Shown here: piece after piece, positions 24,372 through 35,700 of the stretch
Layout: each line of letters opens with the position of its first letter
Numbering within the stretch: the first letter of the stretch is position 1
NCBI GenBank assembly: GCA_002869605.1
Contig: PKUI01000163.1
Location: forward strand, 1-42,466
DNA: 42,466 nt
From: Desulfuromonas sp.
GTDB lineage: Bacteria; Desulfobacterota; Desulfuromonadia; Desulfuromonadales; SZUA-401
Direction of reading: 5' to 3'
Made by a program: the position numbers and the translations under genes
Notes under the pieces: generated by a model
What the model was told of the DNA's origin: nothing
The model's database searches: none
What the model saw: the letters and a program-made list of their open reading frames with translations, nothing else

Positions 24372-25331
24372 ATGGCCACCCTTCTTGACGTCCACAACCT
24401 CACCACGCACTTCTTTACACAACGCTGCCTGATCGAGGCAGTGAGGGGAATCGACTTCCATATCGACGAGGGGGAAACCCTGGCCCTGGTCGGCGAATCG
24501 GGCTGTGGCAAATCGATGACTGCTCTTTCGCTGCTACGACTGATTCCTCCCCCCGGTCGGATCGTCGAAGGGGAGATCATCTACCGCGGGCAGGACCTTC
24601 TACAGCTGCCCGAGAAGGAGATGCTGCGGATCCGTGGCAACCAGATCGGCATGATCTTCCAGGAGCCGATGACCTCGCTCAACCCGGTGCTGCGGATTGG
24701 CGAACAGATTGCGGAGGTACTGCGACTGCACCGTGGACTCGGGGACAAGGAAGCGCGCGACGCGGCGACTGACCTGCTGCAACAGGTCGGCATCTCGTCA
24801 CCCCGCCAGCGGCTTGCCGACTTCCCTCACCAACTCTCCGGAGGCATGCGCCAACGTGTCATGATCGCCATGGCCCTGGCCTGCAACCCGGGCCTGCTGA
24901 TCGCCGATGAGCCGACAACGGCACTCGATGTCACCATCCAGGCCCAGATCCTCGACCTGCTGGCGCGCCTCAAGCAAGAACGCAGCATGGCGACCCTGCT
25001 CATCACCCACGACCTCGGACTCGTGGCGCAGTATGCCGACCGGGTAACGATCATGTACGCCGGGCTGGTGGTGGAGAGTGCTCCGACACCGCTACTGTTC
25101 GAAAACCCGCAGCACCCCTACACGCGTGGCCTGCTCGGATGCATCCCCAAGCTTGGCGAGCGCCGCGAGCGGCTGCAGAGTATCGACACCCGCGTGCTCC
25201 ACGCAGGCCCCGACGAACAGGGTGAATCCTTTTTCGATCGTTGCCCCCCACTCTATGCACCACGGCAAAATGACCTACCGCCCCTCGTGGAGATCGCTAC
25301 CGGCCACCATGTGCGCCGCTGGCAGGAGTAA
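24372..25331 (+). CDS. Peptide ABC transporter ATP-binding protein (OppD/DppD type)
   Basis: A 319-residue ATPase: Walker A GESGCGKS, signature LSGGMRQRV, Walker [13 protein letters not shown] and the C-terminal OppD-type oligopeptide extension with [14 protein letters not shown]. It powers uptake of di- or oligopeptides (or nickel) with a partner ATPase encoded 3 bp downstream. ATG 24372 follows ACAGGAGAG, which rules out the open extension to 24300. No permease or binding-protein gene is in the window, so these two ATPases are detached from the usual five-gene operon. Confidence 0.92.
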   Translation: MATLLDVHNLTTHFFTQRCLIEAVRGIDFHIDEGETLALVGESGCGKSMTALSLLRLIPPPGRIVEGEIIYRGQDLLQLPEKEMLRIRGNQIGMIFQEPMTSLNPVLRIGEQIAEVLRLHRGLGDKEARDAATDLLQQVGISSPRQRLADFPHQLSGGMRQRVMIAMALACNPGLLIADEPTTALDVTIQAQILDLLARLKQERSMATLLITHDLGLVAQYADRVTIMYAGLVVESAPTPLLFENPQHPYTRGLLGCIPKLGERRERLQSIDTRVLHAGPDEQGESFFDRCPPLYAPRQNDLPPLVEIATGHHVRRWQE

Positions 25332-25334
25332 CGC

Positions 25335-26324
25335 ATGCCCGCTCTGCTTAAAGTCACTGACCTACATCACAGCTTCGCCATTCCCCGTGGACCTGGCACC
25401 CCTTCTGGCGGCCGCGTCCATGCCGTCAACGGCGTCAACTTTGAACTCCTCGAGGGAGAAACCCTCGGCCTGGTTGGAGAATCGGGCTGTGGAAAATCGA
25501 CCACCGGCAAACTCCTGTTGCGCCTGCTCGAACCGGAGCAGGGTCGCATCGACTTTCAGGGACAGGACATCAGCCACCTCTCGGAACGCCAGCTGCGCCC
25601 GCTACGACGCCACATGCAGATGATCTTCCAGGACCCCTTCTCGTCCCTGAATCCACGCATGCGCATCGGCGACATCCTGGCCGAACCGCTTACCATCCAT
25701 GGCCTCGTCAAACCCCAGGAACTGGAGGCCAAGTGTTGCGAGCTCCTCGAAACCGTCGGCCTGGACGGCGACTACCTGCACCGCTTCCCCCATGAATTCT
25801 CCGGGGGACAACGCCAGCGCGTCGGTATCGCTCGTGCCCTGGCGGTACGCCCACAACTGATTATCGCCGACGAACCGATTTCGGCGCTGGATATCTCGAT
25901 CCAGGCCCAGATCATCAACCTTCTCCAGGATATTCAGCAACGCTTCAAACTCACCTACCTGTTCATTGCCCATGATCTCTCGGTCATCGAACACATCAGC
26001 ACGCGGGTCGCGGTGATGTACCTTGGACAGATTGTCGAAATTGCACCGACCGAGCACCTCTACGGCCGCTACCAGCACCCCTACACCGAGGCGTTACTCG
26101 CCGCAATCCCTCACCCCGACCCCAAGGTTACACGTCACCCCCCGCTGCTTCACGGCGAGCCCCCGTCGCAGATCGACATCCCCTCCGGCTGCACATTTCA
26201 CCCCCGCTGTCGCTATGCCAGTGAACTTTGCCGCACCACCGCACCGAGGTTAAGTGAACGGGGTCCCGATCATCTGGCGGCCTGCCATCACAGCGATCGA
26301 CTCCGGACCACTCCGTCAACTTGA
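25335..26324 (+). CDS. Peptide ABC transporter ATP-binding protein (OppF/DppF type)
   Basis: A 329-residue partner of the preceding ATPase. It has Walker [10 protein letters not shown], signature [15 protein letters not shown], Walker [13 protein letters not shown], and the oligopeptide C-terminal extension ([16 protein letters not shown] followed by [14 protein letters not shown], whose cysteines in some members bind a 4Fe-4S cluster). It starts 3 bp after the OppD stop, so the pair is co-translated. Membrane components must be encoded elsewhere or lost. Confidence 0.92.
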   Translation: MPALLKVTDLHHSFAIPRGPGTPSGGRVHAVNGVNFELLEGETLGLVGESGCGKSTTGKLLLRLLEPEQGRIDFQGQDISHLSERQLRPLRRHMQMIFQDPFSSLNPRMRIGDILAEPLTIHGLVKPQELEAKCCELLETVGLDGDYLHRFPHEFSGGQRQRVGIARALAVRPQLIIADEPISALDISIQAQIINLLQDIQQRFKLTYLFIAHDLSVIEHISTRVAVMYLGQIVEIAPTEHLYGRYQHPYTEALLAAIPHPDPKVTRHPPLLHGEPPSQIDIPSGCTFHPRCRYASELCRTTAPRLSERGPDHLAACHHSDRLRTTPST

Positions 26325-26347
26325 GCATCTAAAAGCATTGACTATAA

Positions 26348-26363
26348 GTGCCAAAGTTGGCAC
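26348..26363. promoter_or_regulatory. Operator-like palindrome upstream of the hydrogenase-domain regulator
   Basis: GTGCCAA-AG-TTGGCAC, 7-bp arms with an AG centre, 39 bp before ATG 26402. It shares its core and central AG with the palindrome at 28691-28712 on the other side of the same gene, suggesting one protein, probably the regulator itself, binds both. Confidence 0.55.
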
Positions 26364-26401
26364 AATCCTCCGATCATTTTTGTCACACGAGGAGAATCTG
26401 T

Positions 26402-27382
26402 ATGGGGCCGATCAAGACCGTCCGCCAGAGCTGTCGCAAATGCTACAGCTGTATCCGCAACTGCCCCGTCAAAGCCATCAAGGTCAAAAAAGACTCCGCA
26501 GAGGTTATCCATCATCGCTGTATCGGCTGTGGTGAATGCCTGCGCGTTTGCTCACAAAAGGCCAAGGTCATTGCCGATGCGATTGACCAGACCAACACTT
26601 TTCTCTCCGAGGAGCGCGAAGTCATTGCCGTACTCGGCACCTCCTACCCGGCCTTCTTCAGTGAAGTCCGCCCGGGACAGCTCGCCAACGGTATCCGCAA
26701 ACTCGGTTTCAGTGAAATCCACCAGGGAGCTTTCGGCGTCGAACTGATCCGCGACAGCGTCAATCAACATCTGCTCGCCGGAAAGAGCGCGCCCCTGATC
26801 TCTTCACATTGCCCGACGATCGTCGATCTGATCGAACGCCACTACCCGCAACTGGTCAAAAACCTGATGCCGGTGGTCTCGCCGATGGTCGCCATCGGTC
26901 GCTACATTCGTGAGCAACGCGGCAACGTCCGCGTGGTCTACATCAGCTCCTGCATAGCCGGAAAGTTTGAAATCGAATCCGAAGAGGTTACCGGGTCGAT
27001 CGACCTGGTACTGACCTTTAACGAATTGAGCCAGATGCTCAAACGGGAAGGTATCGACCTGACCCGCCTGCCAGACTCCCCCTTTGACGGACGTCCTCCG
27101 AGCAAAGGCGGCCTGTTTGCCATTTCCGGAGGCCCCCTACAGGCCTTCGAGGTTGAAGGTGACGCCCTGAACAACGAATATATTTCGACCGAGGGGAAGG
27201 AAAACGCCCTAGAGGTGATCAAGGATCTCGCTGCCGCGCGCATCAAGCCGCGCATCGTCGATCTGCGCTTTTGCAACGGCGGCTGCACCGGCGGACCGGG
27301 AAAAAACAACAGCCTTACATCGTTCTCCAAGCGCAACCTGATCGTCGACTACCACCGACGCAACGATGTCCCTTATAACTAG
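26402..27382 (+). CDS. Sensor half: ferredoxin and Fe-hydrogenase-like domains
   Basis: 326 residues up to the TAG. Two ferredoxin motifs open it (CRKCYSCIRNCP and CIGCGECLRVC). The following region mimics the H-cluster domain of [FeFe] hydrogenases: SSHCPTIVDLIERHYP, a VVSPMVAIGRYI segment, YISSCIAGKFE and RFCNGGCTGGPG stand where the catalytic domain has its L1, L2 and L3 cysteines, so some cluster ligands persist but the catalytic set looks incomplete. A redox or H2-related sensor is more likely than an active hydrogenase. ATG 26402 follows GAGGAG; an open extension to 26348 overlaps the palindrome and is not favoured. Confidence 0.75.
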   Translation: MGPIKTVRQSCRKCYSCIRNCPVKAIKVKKDSAEVIHHRCIGCGECLRVCSQKAKVIADAIDQTNTFLSEEREVIAVLGTSYPAFFSEVRPGQLANGIRKLGFSEIHQGAFGVELIRDSVNQHLLAGKSAPLISSHCPTIVDLIERHYPQLVKNLMPVVSPMVAIGRYIREQRGNVRVVYISSCIAGKFEIESEEVTGSIDLVLTFNELSQMLKREGIDLTRLPDSPFDGRPPSKGGLFAISGGPLQAFEVEGDALNNEYISTEGKENALEVIKDLAAARIKPRIVDLRFCNGGCTGGPGKNNSLTSFSKRNLIVDYHRRNDVPYN

Positions 27383-27589
27383 AGCCTTGACTACGCAGCC
27401 AGCCAGCTTGAAGAGAGTCAGCTGCAGCGCAGCTTCAAAAACAAATATCGCCGTCTCGATCTCCCCACAGGCGACAACATCCGCTCTATCCTGCAAAGTA
27501 CCAACAAATTCAGCGAACAGGACGAACTTGACTGCGGAGCCTGTGGCTATGCCACCTGCCGCGAACATGCCGTAGCGGTTTCCCAGGAA

Positions 27590-28690
<1,101 letters not shown>

Positions 28691-28712
28691 AGTTGTGCCA
28701 AGTGGCACAACT
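28691..28712. promoter_or_regulatory. Perfect palindrome, probable enhancer site for the sigma-54 activator
   Basis: Arms AGTTGTGCCA (28691-28700) and TGGCACAACT (28703-28712) flank a central AG. The core matches the palindrome at 26348-26363. Its centre is about 180-190 bp upstream of the sigma-54 promoter at 28881, a usual enhancer distance. Confidence 0.6.
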
Positions 28713-28880
28713 GCGGCAGAACTGTGTCAAATTCGTCACAATCTAGAGCTATCATCCCTCCCCCTACTCCATTACCGTGAACCAACCAGCCCCACATCCA
28801 CCAAGAAATAATATTTTTTATCATTTAATTACAGATAGTTATACGCATAACACCTATCCCTCGATCAACAAACTAATACC

Positions 28881-28898
28881 TTGGCATACACCATGCTT
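28881..28898 (+). promoter_or_regulatory. Sigma-54 promoter
   Basis: TTGGCATACACCATGCTT has the invariant GG (28883-28884) and GC (28895-28896) separated by exactly 10 nt, the -24/-12 spacing. Transcription should begin near 28908. The next gene start is 29079, and a strong terminator lies in between. Confidence 0.7.
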
Positions 28899-28907
28899 AT
28901 TAACTTG

Positions 28908-29013
28908 AGCAAAACATTATGCAGGGGAATGATCAGGTCCCGACCCAAGCGGAAATCCTGTACCCCTTTAGCGCCGCCGCAGAACTCTCTCCCTGCCGCG
29001 GCGTTTTTTTTTT
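28908..29013 (+). ncRNA. Candidate sigma-54-controlled small RNA
   Basis: The region between the predicted start and a rho-independent terminator is about 106 nt and has no usable reading frame. Two nested pairings are visible, AGGGG (28923-28927) with CCCCT (28963-28967) and CAGG (28934-28937) with CCTG (28957-28960), leaving an exposed loop GTCCCGACCCAAGCGG region; then the terminator hairpin. I recognise no known RNA family. It could also be the 5' leader of ptsP ending in an attenuator. Confidence 0.5.
28972..29013 (+). terminator. Strong rho-independent terminator
   Basis: CGCCGC/GCGGCG outer stem (28972-28977, 28998-29003) and GCAG/CTGC inner stem with a single C-C mismatch are followed by ten T residues at 29004-29013. 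It ends the candidate small RNA and separates it from ptsP. Confidence 0.85.
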
Positions 29014-29078
29014 GCAGAGTCTCCTGAGATACAGTATGATGTTTCGGTTTAGAGTCTGTCTTTATTTGCAGCCATAAT

Positions 29079-31478
29079 ATGGCTATTCATCTATTCAGTG
29101 ATCCCCCTATGCCCTTACGTAAAAACGAGTCTTTCGGCATCAGCATCCTGGAGGATATCAGCACCCTGATCCTCCACTCGCACGACCTTCAGGAAACCCT
29201 TGTCAATATCGTGACATTGGTCGCCAAGCGGATGCGCACCGACGTCTGCTCCCTCTATCTCGCCGACGAAGACGCCACTAATCTGCATCTCATGGCCAGC
29301 AAAGGTCTGTCAAAGCGGGCCATCGGCAAGGTTACCATGAAGGTCGACGAAGGACTCACCGGCCTCGCCTTCGAGGAAAAGAAGGTCATTTCACTGATTG
29401 AACCTCAAAACCATCCCAGGTATCGCTATTTCAAGGAGACCGGCGAAGAGCGCTTCCACGCCTTCCTCGGCATCCCCCTGTTTGACCGCGAAAATCCACT
29501 CGGCGTGCTGGTACTACAGACCAAGCAACCACGTGAATTCAGCAAGGACGAAATCAGCGCCCTTTCGACCATCGCCTTCCAGGTCTCGTCGATCGTCATC
29601 AACGCGCGTCTGCTCGATTCGATCCGGATCAAAGAAGCCGAAAATCATACCGTTAACCTCCCCGAACTCCCGGACACCTTTACTCCGGAAGCGGAACAGC
29701 CGAAAAATCACCACTCAACCCTGCGTGGCATCATTGCGTCGAACGGCATCGCCTCGGGTCCGGCGCATATTATGGGTAGCGGTGAAGCACCTCACGAAAT
29801 CCAGGACAGCAGCACCATAGACGTCGAAGCGGAAATCGCACGCCTATACGATGCGCTGGAAAAGACCCGCATCCAGACCATCTACCTGGAAAAACGCATG
29901 GCTGAGCGCCTTTCAGACATCGACGCCTCAATCTTCCACTCCCACCTGATGATCCTCGAAGACCATGGTTTCACAGAGAAGATTACCGAGGTAATCCAGC
30001 GTGGTTCCAGCGCTCCGTATGCCGTGCAGAAGATTGTCGGGGACTACGTCAAGGCCTTCGGGCGCATGGACGACCCCTACCTCCAGGAGCGCGGGGCCGA
30101 CATGAAAGATATCGGGCGGCGCCTGATGGGTAACCTCACCGGACAGACGACCTCCAGCAACCTCAAGCTGCGCCAACCAGGGATCATTGTAGCAAACGAG
30201 ATACTCCCCTCGGACATGGCGGTGCTGGACCACGAGATGATATCCGGCATCATCACCGAGGTCGGAGCAACCAACTCGCACGCCGTGATCATGGCCAAGT
30301 CGCTTGGTATCCCTTGCCTGGTCGCAGTCACGAACGCCCTCAAGCAAATCAACCCGGACGACCCCCTGATCCTCGATGCCAATTCGGGCTGTCTGTACGT
30401 CCACCCGACGCCCGAAATCGCCGAGGAATACAGCCGTCTGGAAAAGGAACGCCATCAGGAGATCAGCCGTCTTGCCGAATTCCGCAGCAAACCGGCCTTG
30501 AGCAAAGACGGTATCGAAGTCAAACTGCGCGCCAACGTCGGACTGTTGAGTGATGTCACCGTCGCGCGCACCAACGGCGCCGAAGGGGTCGGACTCTATC
30601 GCACCGAATTTCCCTACATGACCCGCACCACCTTCCCGGACCGGGACGACCAGGTCGCCCTGTATCGAAAGGTTATCGAGGGTTTCGACGGTCTACCGGT
30701 CACCATCCGCACCCTCGACATTGGAGGCGACAAGGGGCTCCCCTACTTTGCTTCCCCCAAAGAGGACAACCCCTTCATGGGCTGGCGCTCGGTGCGTGTC
30801 TCACTCGACAATCTCGACATTTTCCGCACTCAGATCGAAGCGATCCTGATGGCCGGCGCCTTCGGTCCGGTCAAGCTACTGTTCCCGATGATCTCGAGCG
30901 TTTCGGAAATCCGTGCATGCAAGGAAATCGTCCAGGAGGCTCGCCACAACCTGCGCCACGCCGGCATCGCCCACGCCGAACATGTTCCGCTTGGCATCAT
31001 GATTGAAGTCCCGGCGGCCGTACAGATGGCCGACCGCCTGTCTCGTGAAGTTGACTTCTTCGCCCTCGGCACCAATGACCTGGTCCAGTACCTGCTAGCG
31101 GCTGACCGCAACAACCCGCTGGTGCACAAGTACTACGACATCATGCACCCCGGCGTACTGCGTGCTATCGCGGGCATAATCGCCTCGACCAGCGACGAAA
31201 ACATCGATCTATGCATCTGCGGTGAGATGGGAAGCGACCCCCTCGGGTTCCTGGTGCTGTTCGGACTTGGCGTACGTGAGTTCTCGATGCCGGCACCGCT
31301 GATCCCACGCCTTAAGGCATTTTTGGCCGGCATCGACTCACGCGAAGCCGAAACCATCGCCCTGCACGCCCTCGACCTCGAGGAAAGTCACTTGATTCGC
31401 GAATTTCTCTGCGACGAGGTAGCCCGTATGGCACCGGGACTCAAAGGGCAACCATTTCTCCCTTGCACCTCCAGCTAA
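29079..31478 (+). CDS. ptsP: GAF-domain phosphoenolpyruvate-protein phosphotransferase PtsP
   Basis: 799 residues. An N-terminal GAF domain (~25-180) is followed by the full enzyme I architecture: an N-terminal PEP-utiliser region, the phospho-accepting His401 in [17 protein letters not shown], then the TIM-barrel PEP-binding domain with [42 protein letters not shown] and CGEMGSDP. This enzyme I-Ntr phosphorylates NPr/HPr-like carriers and links PEP/nitrogen status to regulation rather than sugar uptake. Start is uncertain: ATG 29079 or 29109, neither with a good ribosome-binding site. The YjdM-like gene follows 41 bp downstream. Confidence 0.92.
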   Translation: MAIHLFSDPPMPLRKNESFGISILEDISTLILHSHDLQETLVNIVTLVAKRMRTDVCSLYLADEDATNLHLMASKGLSKRAIGKVTMKVDEGLTGLAFEEKKVISLIEPQNHPRYRYFKETGEERFHAFLGIPLFDRENPLGVLVLQTKQPREFSKDEISALSTIAFQVSSIVINARLLDSIRIKEAENHTVNLPELPDTFTPEAEQPKNHHSTLRGIIASNGIASGPAHIMGSGEAPHEIQDSSTIDVEAEIARLYDALEKTRIQTIYLEKRMAERLSDIDASIFHSHLMILEDHGFTEKITEVIQRGSSAPYAVQKIVGDYVKAFGRMDDPYLQERGADMKDIGRRLMGNLTGQTTSSNLKLRQPGIIVANEILPSDMAVLDHEMISGIITEVGATNSHAVIMAKSLGIPCLVAVTNALKQINPDDPLILDANSGCLYVHPTPEIAEEYSRLEKERHQEISRLAEFRSKPALSKDGIEVKLRANVGLLSDVTVARTNGAEGVGLYRTEFPYMTRTTFPDRDDQVALYRKVIEGFDGLPVTIRTLDIGGDKGLPYFASPKEDNPFMGWRSVRVSLDNLDIFRTQIEAILMAGAFGPVKLLFPMISSVSEIRACKEIVQEARHNLRHAGIAHAEHVPLGIMIEVPAAVQMADRLSREVDFFALGTNDLVQYLLAADRNNPLVHKYYDIMHPGVLRAIAGIIASTSDENIDLCICGEMGSDPLGFLVLFGLGVREFSMPAPLIPRLKAFLAGIDSREAETIALHALDLEESHLIREFLCDEVARMAPGLKGQPFLPCTSS

Positions 31479-31519
31479 TCCATCTTCACTACTTCAGAAA
31501 CAACAAAAAGGATCGAAAC

Positions 31520-31861
31520 ATGAGCACTCTCCCCAAATGTCCGGAATGCAGTTCCGAATACACCTATGAAGACCGCGACCTGTATGTCTGCCCCGAATGC
31601 GCCCATGAATGGCCGCAAGCAGCCGCTAACGAAACCGAGGACGGTGGCGACGCGATTCGCGACGCCCACGGAAACGTACTACAGGATGGTGACAGCATAA
31701 CCGTCATCAAGGACCTCAAGGTCAAGGGATCGTCGCTGGTGGTCAAGGTCGGAACGAAGGTCAGAAATATTCGACTCGTGGGAGGGGATCACGACATCGA
31801 CTGTAAAATTGACGGCATCGGTGCCATGAAGCTGAAATCCGAGTTTGTCAAGAAGGCCTGA
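31520..31861 (+). CDS. yjdM: Zinc-ribbon protein of the YjdM (PhnA) family
   Basis: A 113-residue protein with an N-terminal zinc ribbon ([25 protein letters not shown]) and the conserved beta domain ([35 protein letters not shown]). Formerly called PhnA, the family is not phosphonoacetate hydrolase and its function is unsettled. ATG 31520 follows AAAGGAT, favoured over an open extension to 31463. It ends before a bidirectional terminator facing the rubrerythrin gene. Confidence 0.92.
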   Translation: MSTLPKCPECSSEYTYEDRDLYVCPECAHEWPQAAANETEDGGDAIRDAHGNVLQDGDSITVIKDLKVKGSSLVVKVGTKVRNIRLVGGDHDIDCKIDGIGAMKLKSEFVKKA

Positions 31862-31900
31862 GCGGGCAATTGTCACCCCTCCTTCTTCCATCTTCTCAAC

Positions 31901-31934
31901 AAAAAAGGCCACCTGAAAAGGTGGCCTTTTTTTT
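31901..31934. terminator. Bidirectional terminator between yjdM and the rubrerythrin gene
   Basis: AAAAAAGGCCACC and GGTGGCCTTTTTTTT flank a TGAAAA loop, giving T-tracts in both directions for two convergent genes. Confidence 0.9.
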
Positions 31935-31950
31935 CAACCGAACTGATGCA

Positions 31951-32526
31951 TCAATACGTCTCGACATGCAGCTCGAAGTGCGCCTGCGGATGAATGCAGG
32001 CCGGACAGGTCTCCGGTGCGGCATCCCCTTCGTGGATATACCCGCAGTTGCCACACTTCCAGGCAACCTTTCCATCCTTCTTGAAAACCTTCCCTTGCTC
32101 GACATTCTCGAGCAGTTTGCGGTAGCGTTTCTCATGAGCCACCTCAACCTTGGCAATCGCATGAAAGGCATTCGCCACCTCGATGAAGCCCTCCTCTTCG
32201 GCGATGTTGGCCGCGTCGGGATAGAGTACGCTCCATTCTTCCTTCTCACCCTCAGCAGCTGCCAGCAGGTTCTCGGCGGTCGTGCCGATCACTCCGGCAG
32301 GGAATGTCGCAACAACCTCCACCATCCCCCCTTCGAGGAACTTGAAAAAACGCTTCGCATGCTCGCGCTCATTCTCCGCTGTCTCCAAAAACAGCGTCTC
32401 AATCTGACGATAGCCCTCCTTGCGCGCTACCGACGCGTAATAGGTATAACGATTACGGGCTTGCGACTCACCGGCAAACGCTGCCAGCAGGTTCTTTTCA
32501 GTCCGGGTTCCCTTCAATGAAGCCAT
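31951..32526 (-). CDS. Rubrerythrin
   Basis: A 191-residue protein with a diiron four-helix domain (AFAGESQARNRYTYYA, ETAENEREHAKRFF, HAIAKVEVAHEKRY, all carrying the Glu/His iron ligands) and a C-terminal rubredoxin-like domain (WKCGNCGYIHEG and CPAC). It reduces hydrogen peroxide in the cytoplasm of anaerobes with electrons from rubredoxin or NADH. Standard length and start (MASLKGTRTEKNL). It appears to be a single-gene unit with a terminator after it. Confidence 0.96.
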   Translation of the reverse strand: MASLKGTRTEKNLLAAFAGESQARNRYTYYASVARKEGYRQIETLFLETAENEREHAKRFFKFLEGGMVEVVATFPAGVIGTTAENLLAAAEGEKEEWSVLYPDAANIAEEEGFIEVANAFHAIAKVEVAHEKRYRKLLENVEQGKVFKKDGKVAWKCGNCGYIHEGDAAPETCPACIHPQAHFELHVETY

Positions 32527-32675
32527 CAGCTCTTCTCCTTATCACGGTACTCATTCAATCTGGCACCTAGATCTTTAAGACACATTGCGTAATCGTATCA
32601 ACTTCAAAAAACAATGCAAGATCGACAGGTCGAATTCCGGCTCATTTTCTGGCAACGCAACCGCCAGCTCAAAAA

Positions 32676-32707
32676 CAAAGCAGCCGACCATAAGGCCGAC
32701 TGCTTTG
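32676..32707 (-). terminator. Rho-independent terminator of the pyruvate carboxylase gene
   Basis: CAAAGCAGCCGAC and GCCGACTGCTTTG arms with two G-T wobbles and a 6-nt loop. On the minus strand they are followed by TTTTTG. It lies about 30 bp beyond the stop codon at 32736. Confidence 0.82.
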
Positions 32708-32735
32708 TCTCTCTCCACTGCCAACAGCTGGCAGA

Positions 32736-35700
32736 CTATTCGAGGACGACCAGCAGGTCCCCCTGGTCGACCTGGTCCCCTTCCTTAAACAGGACCTCCT
32801 TGACCACACCGTCACGCTTGCTCTTGACGTTAGTCTCCATCTTCATCGCCTCGGTGGTCAGAAGGGTATCCCCCTCCTTGACCTCGTCACCAACGCTAAC
32901 CGCCAGTTTGAAAATCTTGCCCGGCATCGGCGCCCCGACCTGCTTGCTGTCGCCGGAATCGGCCTTCACGTGGCTCGCCTCGTCGCTCTCCACCGAGAGA
33001 TCTTTGACGGTCACCTGACGCGGCTCACCGTTAAGTTCGAAGTAGATATTCCGCGTGCCATCCTCGTGTACCTTGCCGATGGCATTGAGCTTGACGATCA
33101 GGGTCTTGCCTGCCTCGATATCGACTGTCACCTCGTCACCGACATCGAGGCCGTAGAAGAACACCGGCGTCGGCATGAACGAGGTGTCGCTGAACTCCTG
33201 GCGATGGCGATCAAACTCCTCGAAGACCCCGGGGTAGAGTACTGCAGAGAGCACGTCGCGATCGCTTACCGCATGCTCGAGTTTCTTCTCCAGCTCTTCC
33301 TTCTTGGCGGCAAAATCGACCGGTTCGAGCAGTTCTCCGGGACGACAGGTGAGCGGCTGCTCCCCTTTGAGGATAATCTTCTGCAGCTCGTAAGGAAAAC
33401 CGCCGTGGGGCTGGCCGATCATCCCCTTGAAGAAGTCAACAACCCCCTGCGGGAAAGTCAGTTCATCGCCACGCTGGAAGACATCGACCGGCTCGAGGTT
33501 GTTCTGCACCATGAACATCGCCATGTCGCCAACGATTTTCGACGAAGGGGTCACCTTGACCAGGTCTCCGAACATATCGTTGACCTTGCGGTACATCTCC
33601 TTACACTCCTCCCATCGGTGACCGAGCCCTAAACCCTCGACCTGCGGCTTGTAGTTGGAGTACTGGCCACCGGGGATTTCGTGGTGGTAGACCTGTGCGG
33701 TACCGCTACGCAGCTCCGACTCGAATGGCGCGTAGTAAGGGCGTACGGTCTCCCAATAGTTGGCGAGCTGCTGCAGTCCCTCCTGGTCGAGCTGGGGATC
33801 CCAGATGGTCCCCTCGAGAGTGGCGAGCAGCGCGTTCATGTTCGGCTGGGCGGTCAGGCCGGAAACAGAGGAGAGCGCAGAGTCGACGATATCACAACCT
33901 GCCTGGGCTGCCATCATCAGCATTGCACCGCCATTACTCGAGGTGTCGTGGGTGTGAAGATGAATCGGGATGCCGATCTCGTTCTTCAACGCCTTGATCA
34001 GCTTCTCGGCCGCAAACGGCTTGAGCAGCCCGGCCATGTCCTTGATCGCAAGGATGTGGGCGCCCATCTTTTCGAGCTCCTTGGCCAGCTCGACGTAGTA
34101 AGTAAGCGGGTACTTGTCCCGTTTTGGATCGAGGATGTCACCGGTGTAGCACATCGATGCCTCGCAGACCGCATCGGTACGCTCGCGTACCGCCTCCATG
34201 GCGACCTTCATCCCCTTGGCCCAGTTGAGCGAATCGAAAATACGAAAAACATCAATACCACTTTCAGCGGCCTTGACGGTAAACTCCTGCACGACGTTGT
34301 CAGGGTAATTGGTATACCCGACAGCGTTGGAGCCGCGCAACAGCATCTGGAAGAGGATGTTCGGTATCTTTTGACGCAGACGATCGAGACGCTCCCAGGG
34401 GTCTTCACTTAAAAAGCGCATCGAAACATCGTAGGTTGCGCCCCCCCACATCTCGAGAGAAAAGAGGCCGCCACCGAGGTGTGCGGTCGCCTCGGCGATA
34501 CGGTCGAGGTCGAAGGTACGGAAGCGGGTCGCCATCAGTGACTGGTGGGCGTCGCGCATGGTGGTATCGGTGACCAACAACTGCTTGTGTTCACGCGCCC
34601 ACTTGGCCAGCCCCTCGGGACCCTTCTCACGCAGAATGTCACGGGTACCACGTGGATGCGCCTGACCGTAAGGTATCTCGGGAATTTCCGGTTCACGTAG
34701 ATCCTTAAAGTGCAGCTTCTTCTCCGGGGTGATGCCAGGGTAACCGTTAACCGTGGTATGCCCGATGAAAGAGAGGATCTTGTTGGCGCGGTCCTTCTTG
34801 ACCGGCAGCTGGAAAATTTCCGGATGATTATCGAGGAACGAGGTATCGCACTCCCCTTTCAGAAACACCGGGTGGGTAATGACCCGCTCGAGGAAACCGA
34901 TGTTGGTCTTGACGCCACGGATACGGAACTCCTGCAAGGCGCGATCCATGGTGCGCGCTGCGTCGCTGAAGGTCAGCCCCCAGGTCGAAATCTTGACCAG
35001 CAATGAGTCGTAGTGCGGTGTGATCACCGCACCGGCATAACCGGCCGCCGCGTCGAGTCGTACACCGAAGCCTGCCGCGGTGCGGTAGGCCTTGATGGTG
35101 CCAAAGTCGGGGGCAAAGTTGTTTATTGGATCTTCGGTGGTGATACGCGACTGGATAGCATAACCGCGCAGCTCAATATCCTTCTGGCTCTTGATGCCGA
35201 TCTCTGGATCGGAGAGTTTGTGCCCCTCAGCGATGCGGATCTGTGCCTGAACCAGGTTGCGCATGGTGGCGAGCTCGGTGACGGTATGCTCGACCTGGAT
35301 GCGCGGATTGACCTCGATAAAGTAGAAGGCGCCGCTCTTGTCCATCAAAAACTCGATGGTCCCGGCGTTACGATAGTCCACCGCGCTGGCGATCTTTAGA
35401 GCGTAACCACACAGCTCCTCGCGCTTTTTCTTATTGAGATAGAGCGACGGCGCTATCTCGATGACCTTCTGGTGACGGCGCTGAATGGAGCAGTCACGCT
35501 CGTAAAAGTGCACCAGGTTGCCGTGGGAATCGCCGAGGATCTGCACCTCGACATGTTTCGGCTGCTCGAGGTACTTCTCGAGAAAGATCGCGGCATTGCC
35601 AAAGGCCGCCGCCGCCTCGGAAGAAGCGCTCTTCATCCCCTCGATGAGTTCTTTCTGGTTGTAGGCCACACGCATGCCGCGTCCGCCACCACCGGCGCTC

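Noticed and set aside
27366..27575. Separate small gene between the sensor and effector halves
   Set aside because: The frame is out of phase with the fusion. The in-phase frame contains an Fe-S cysteine motif and continues into the AAA+ domain, so this one is a shadow.
28704..28719. Second sigma-54 promoter inside the palindrome (TGGCACAACTGCGGCA)
   Set aside because: GG-N10-GC spacing fits, but the -12 element is poor and the sequence is better explained as part of the enhancer palindrome.
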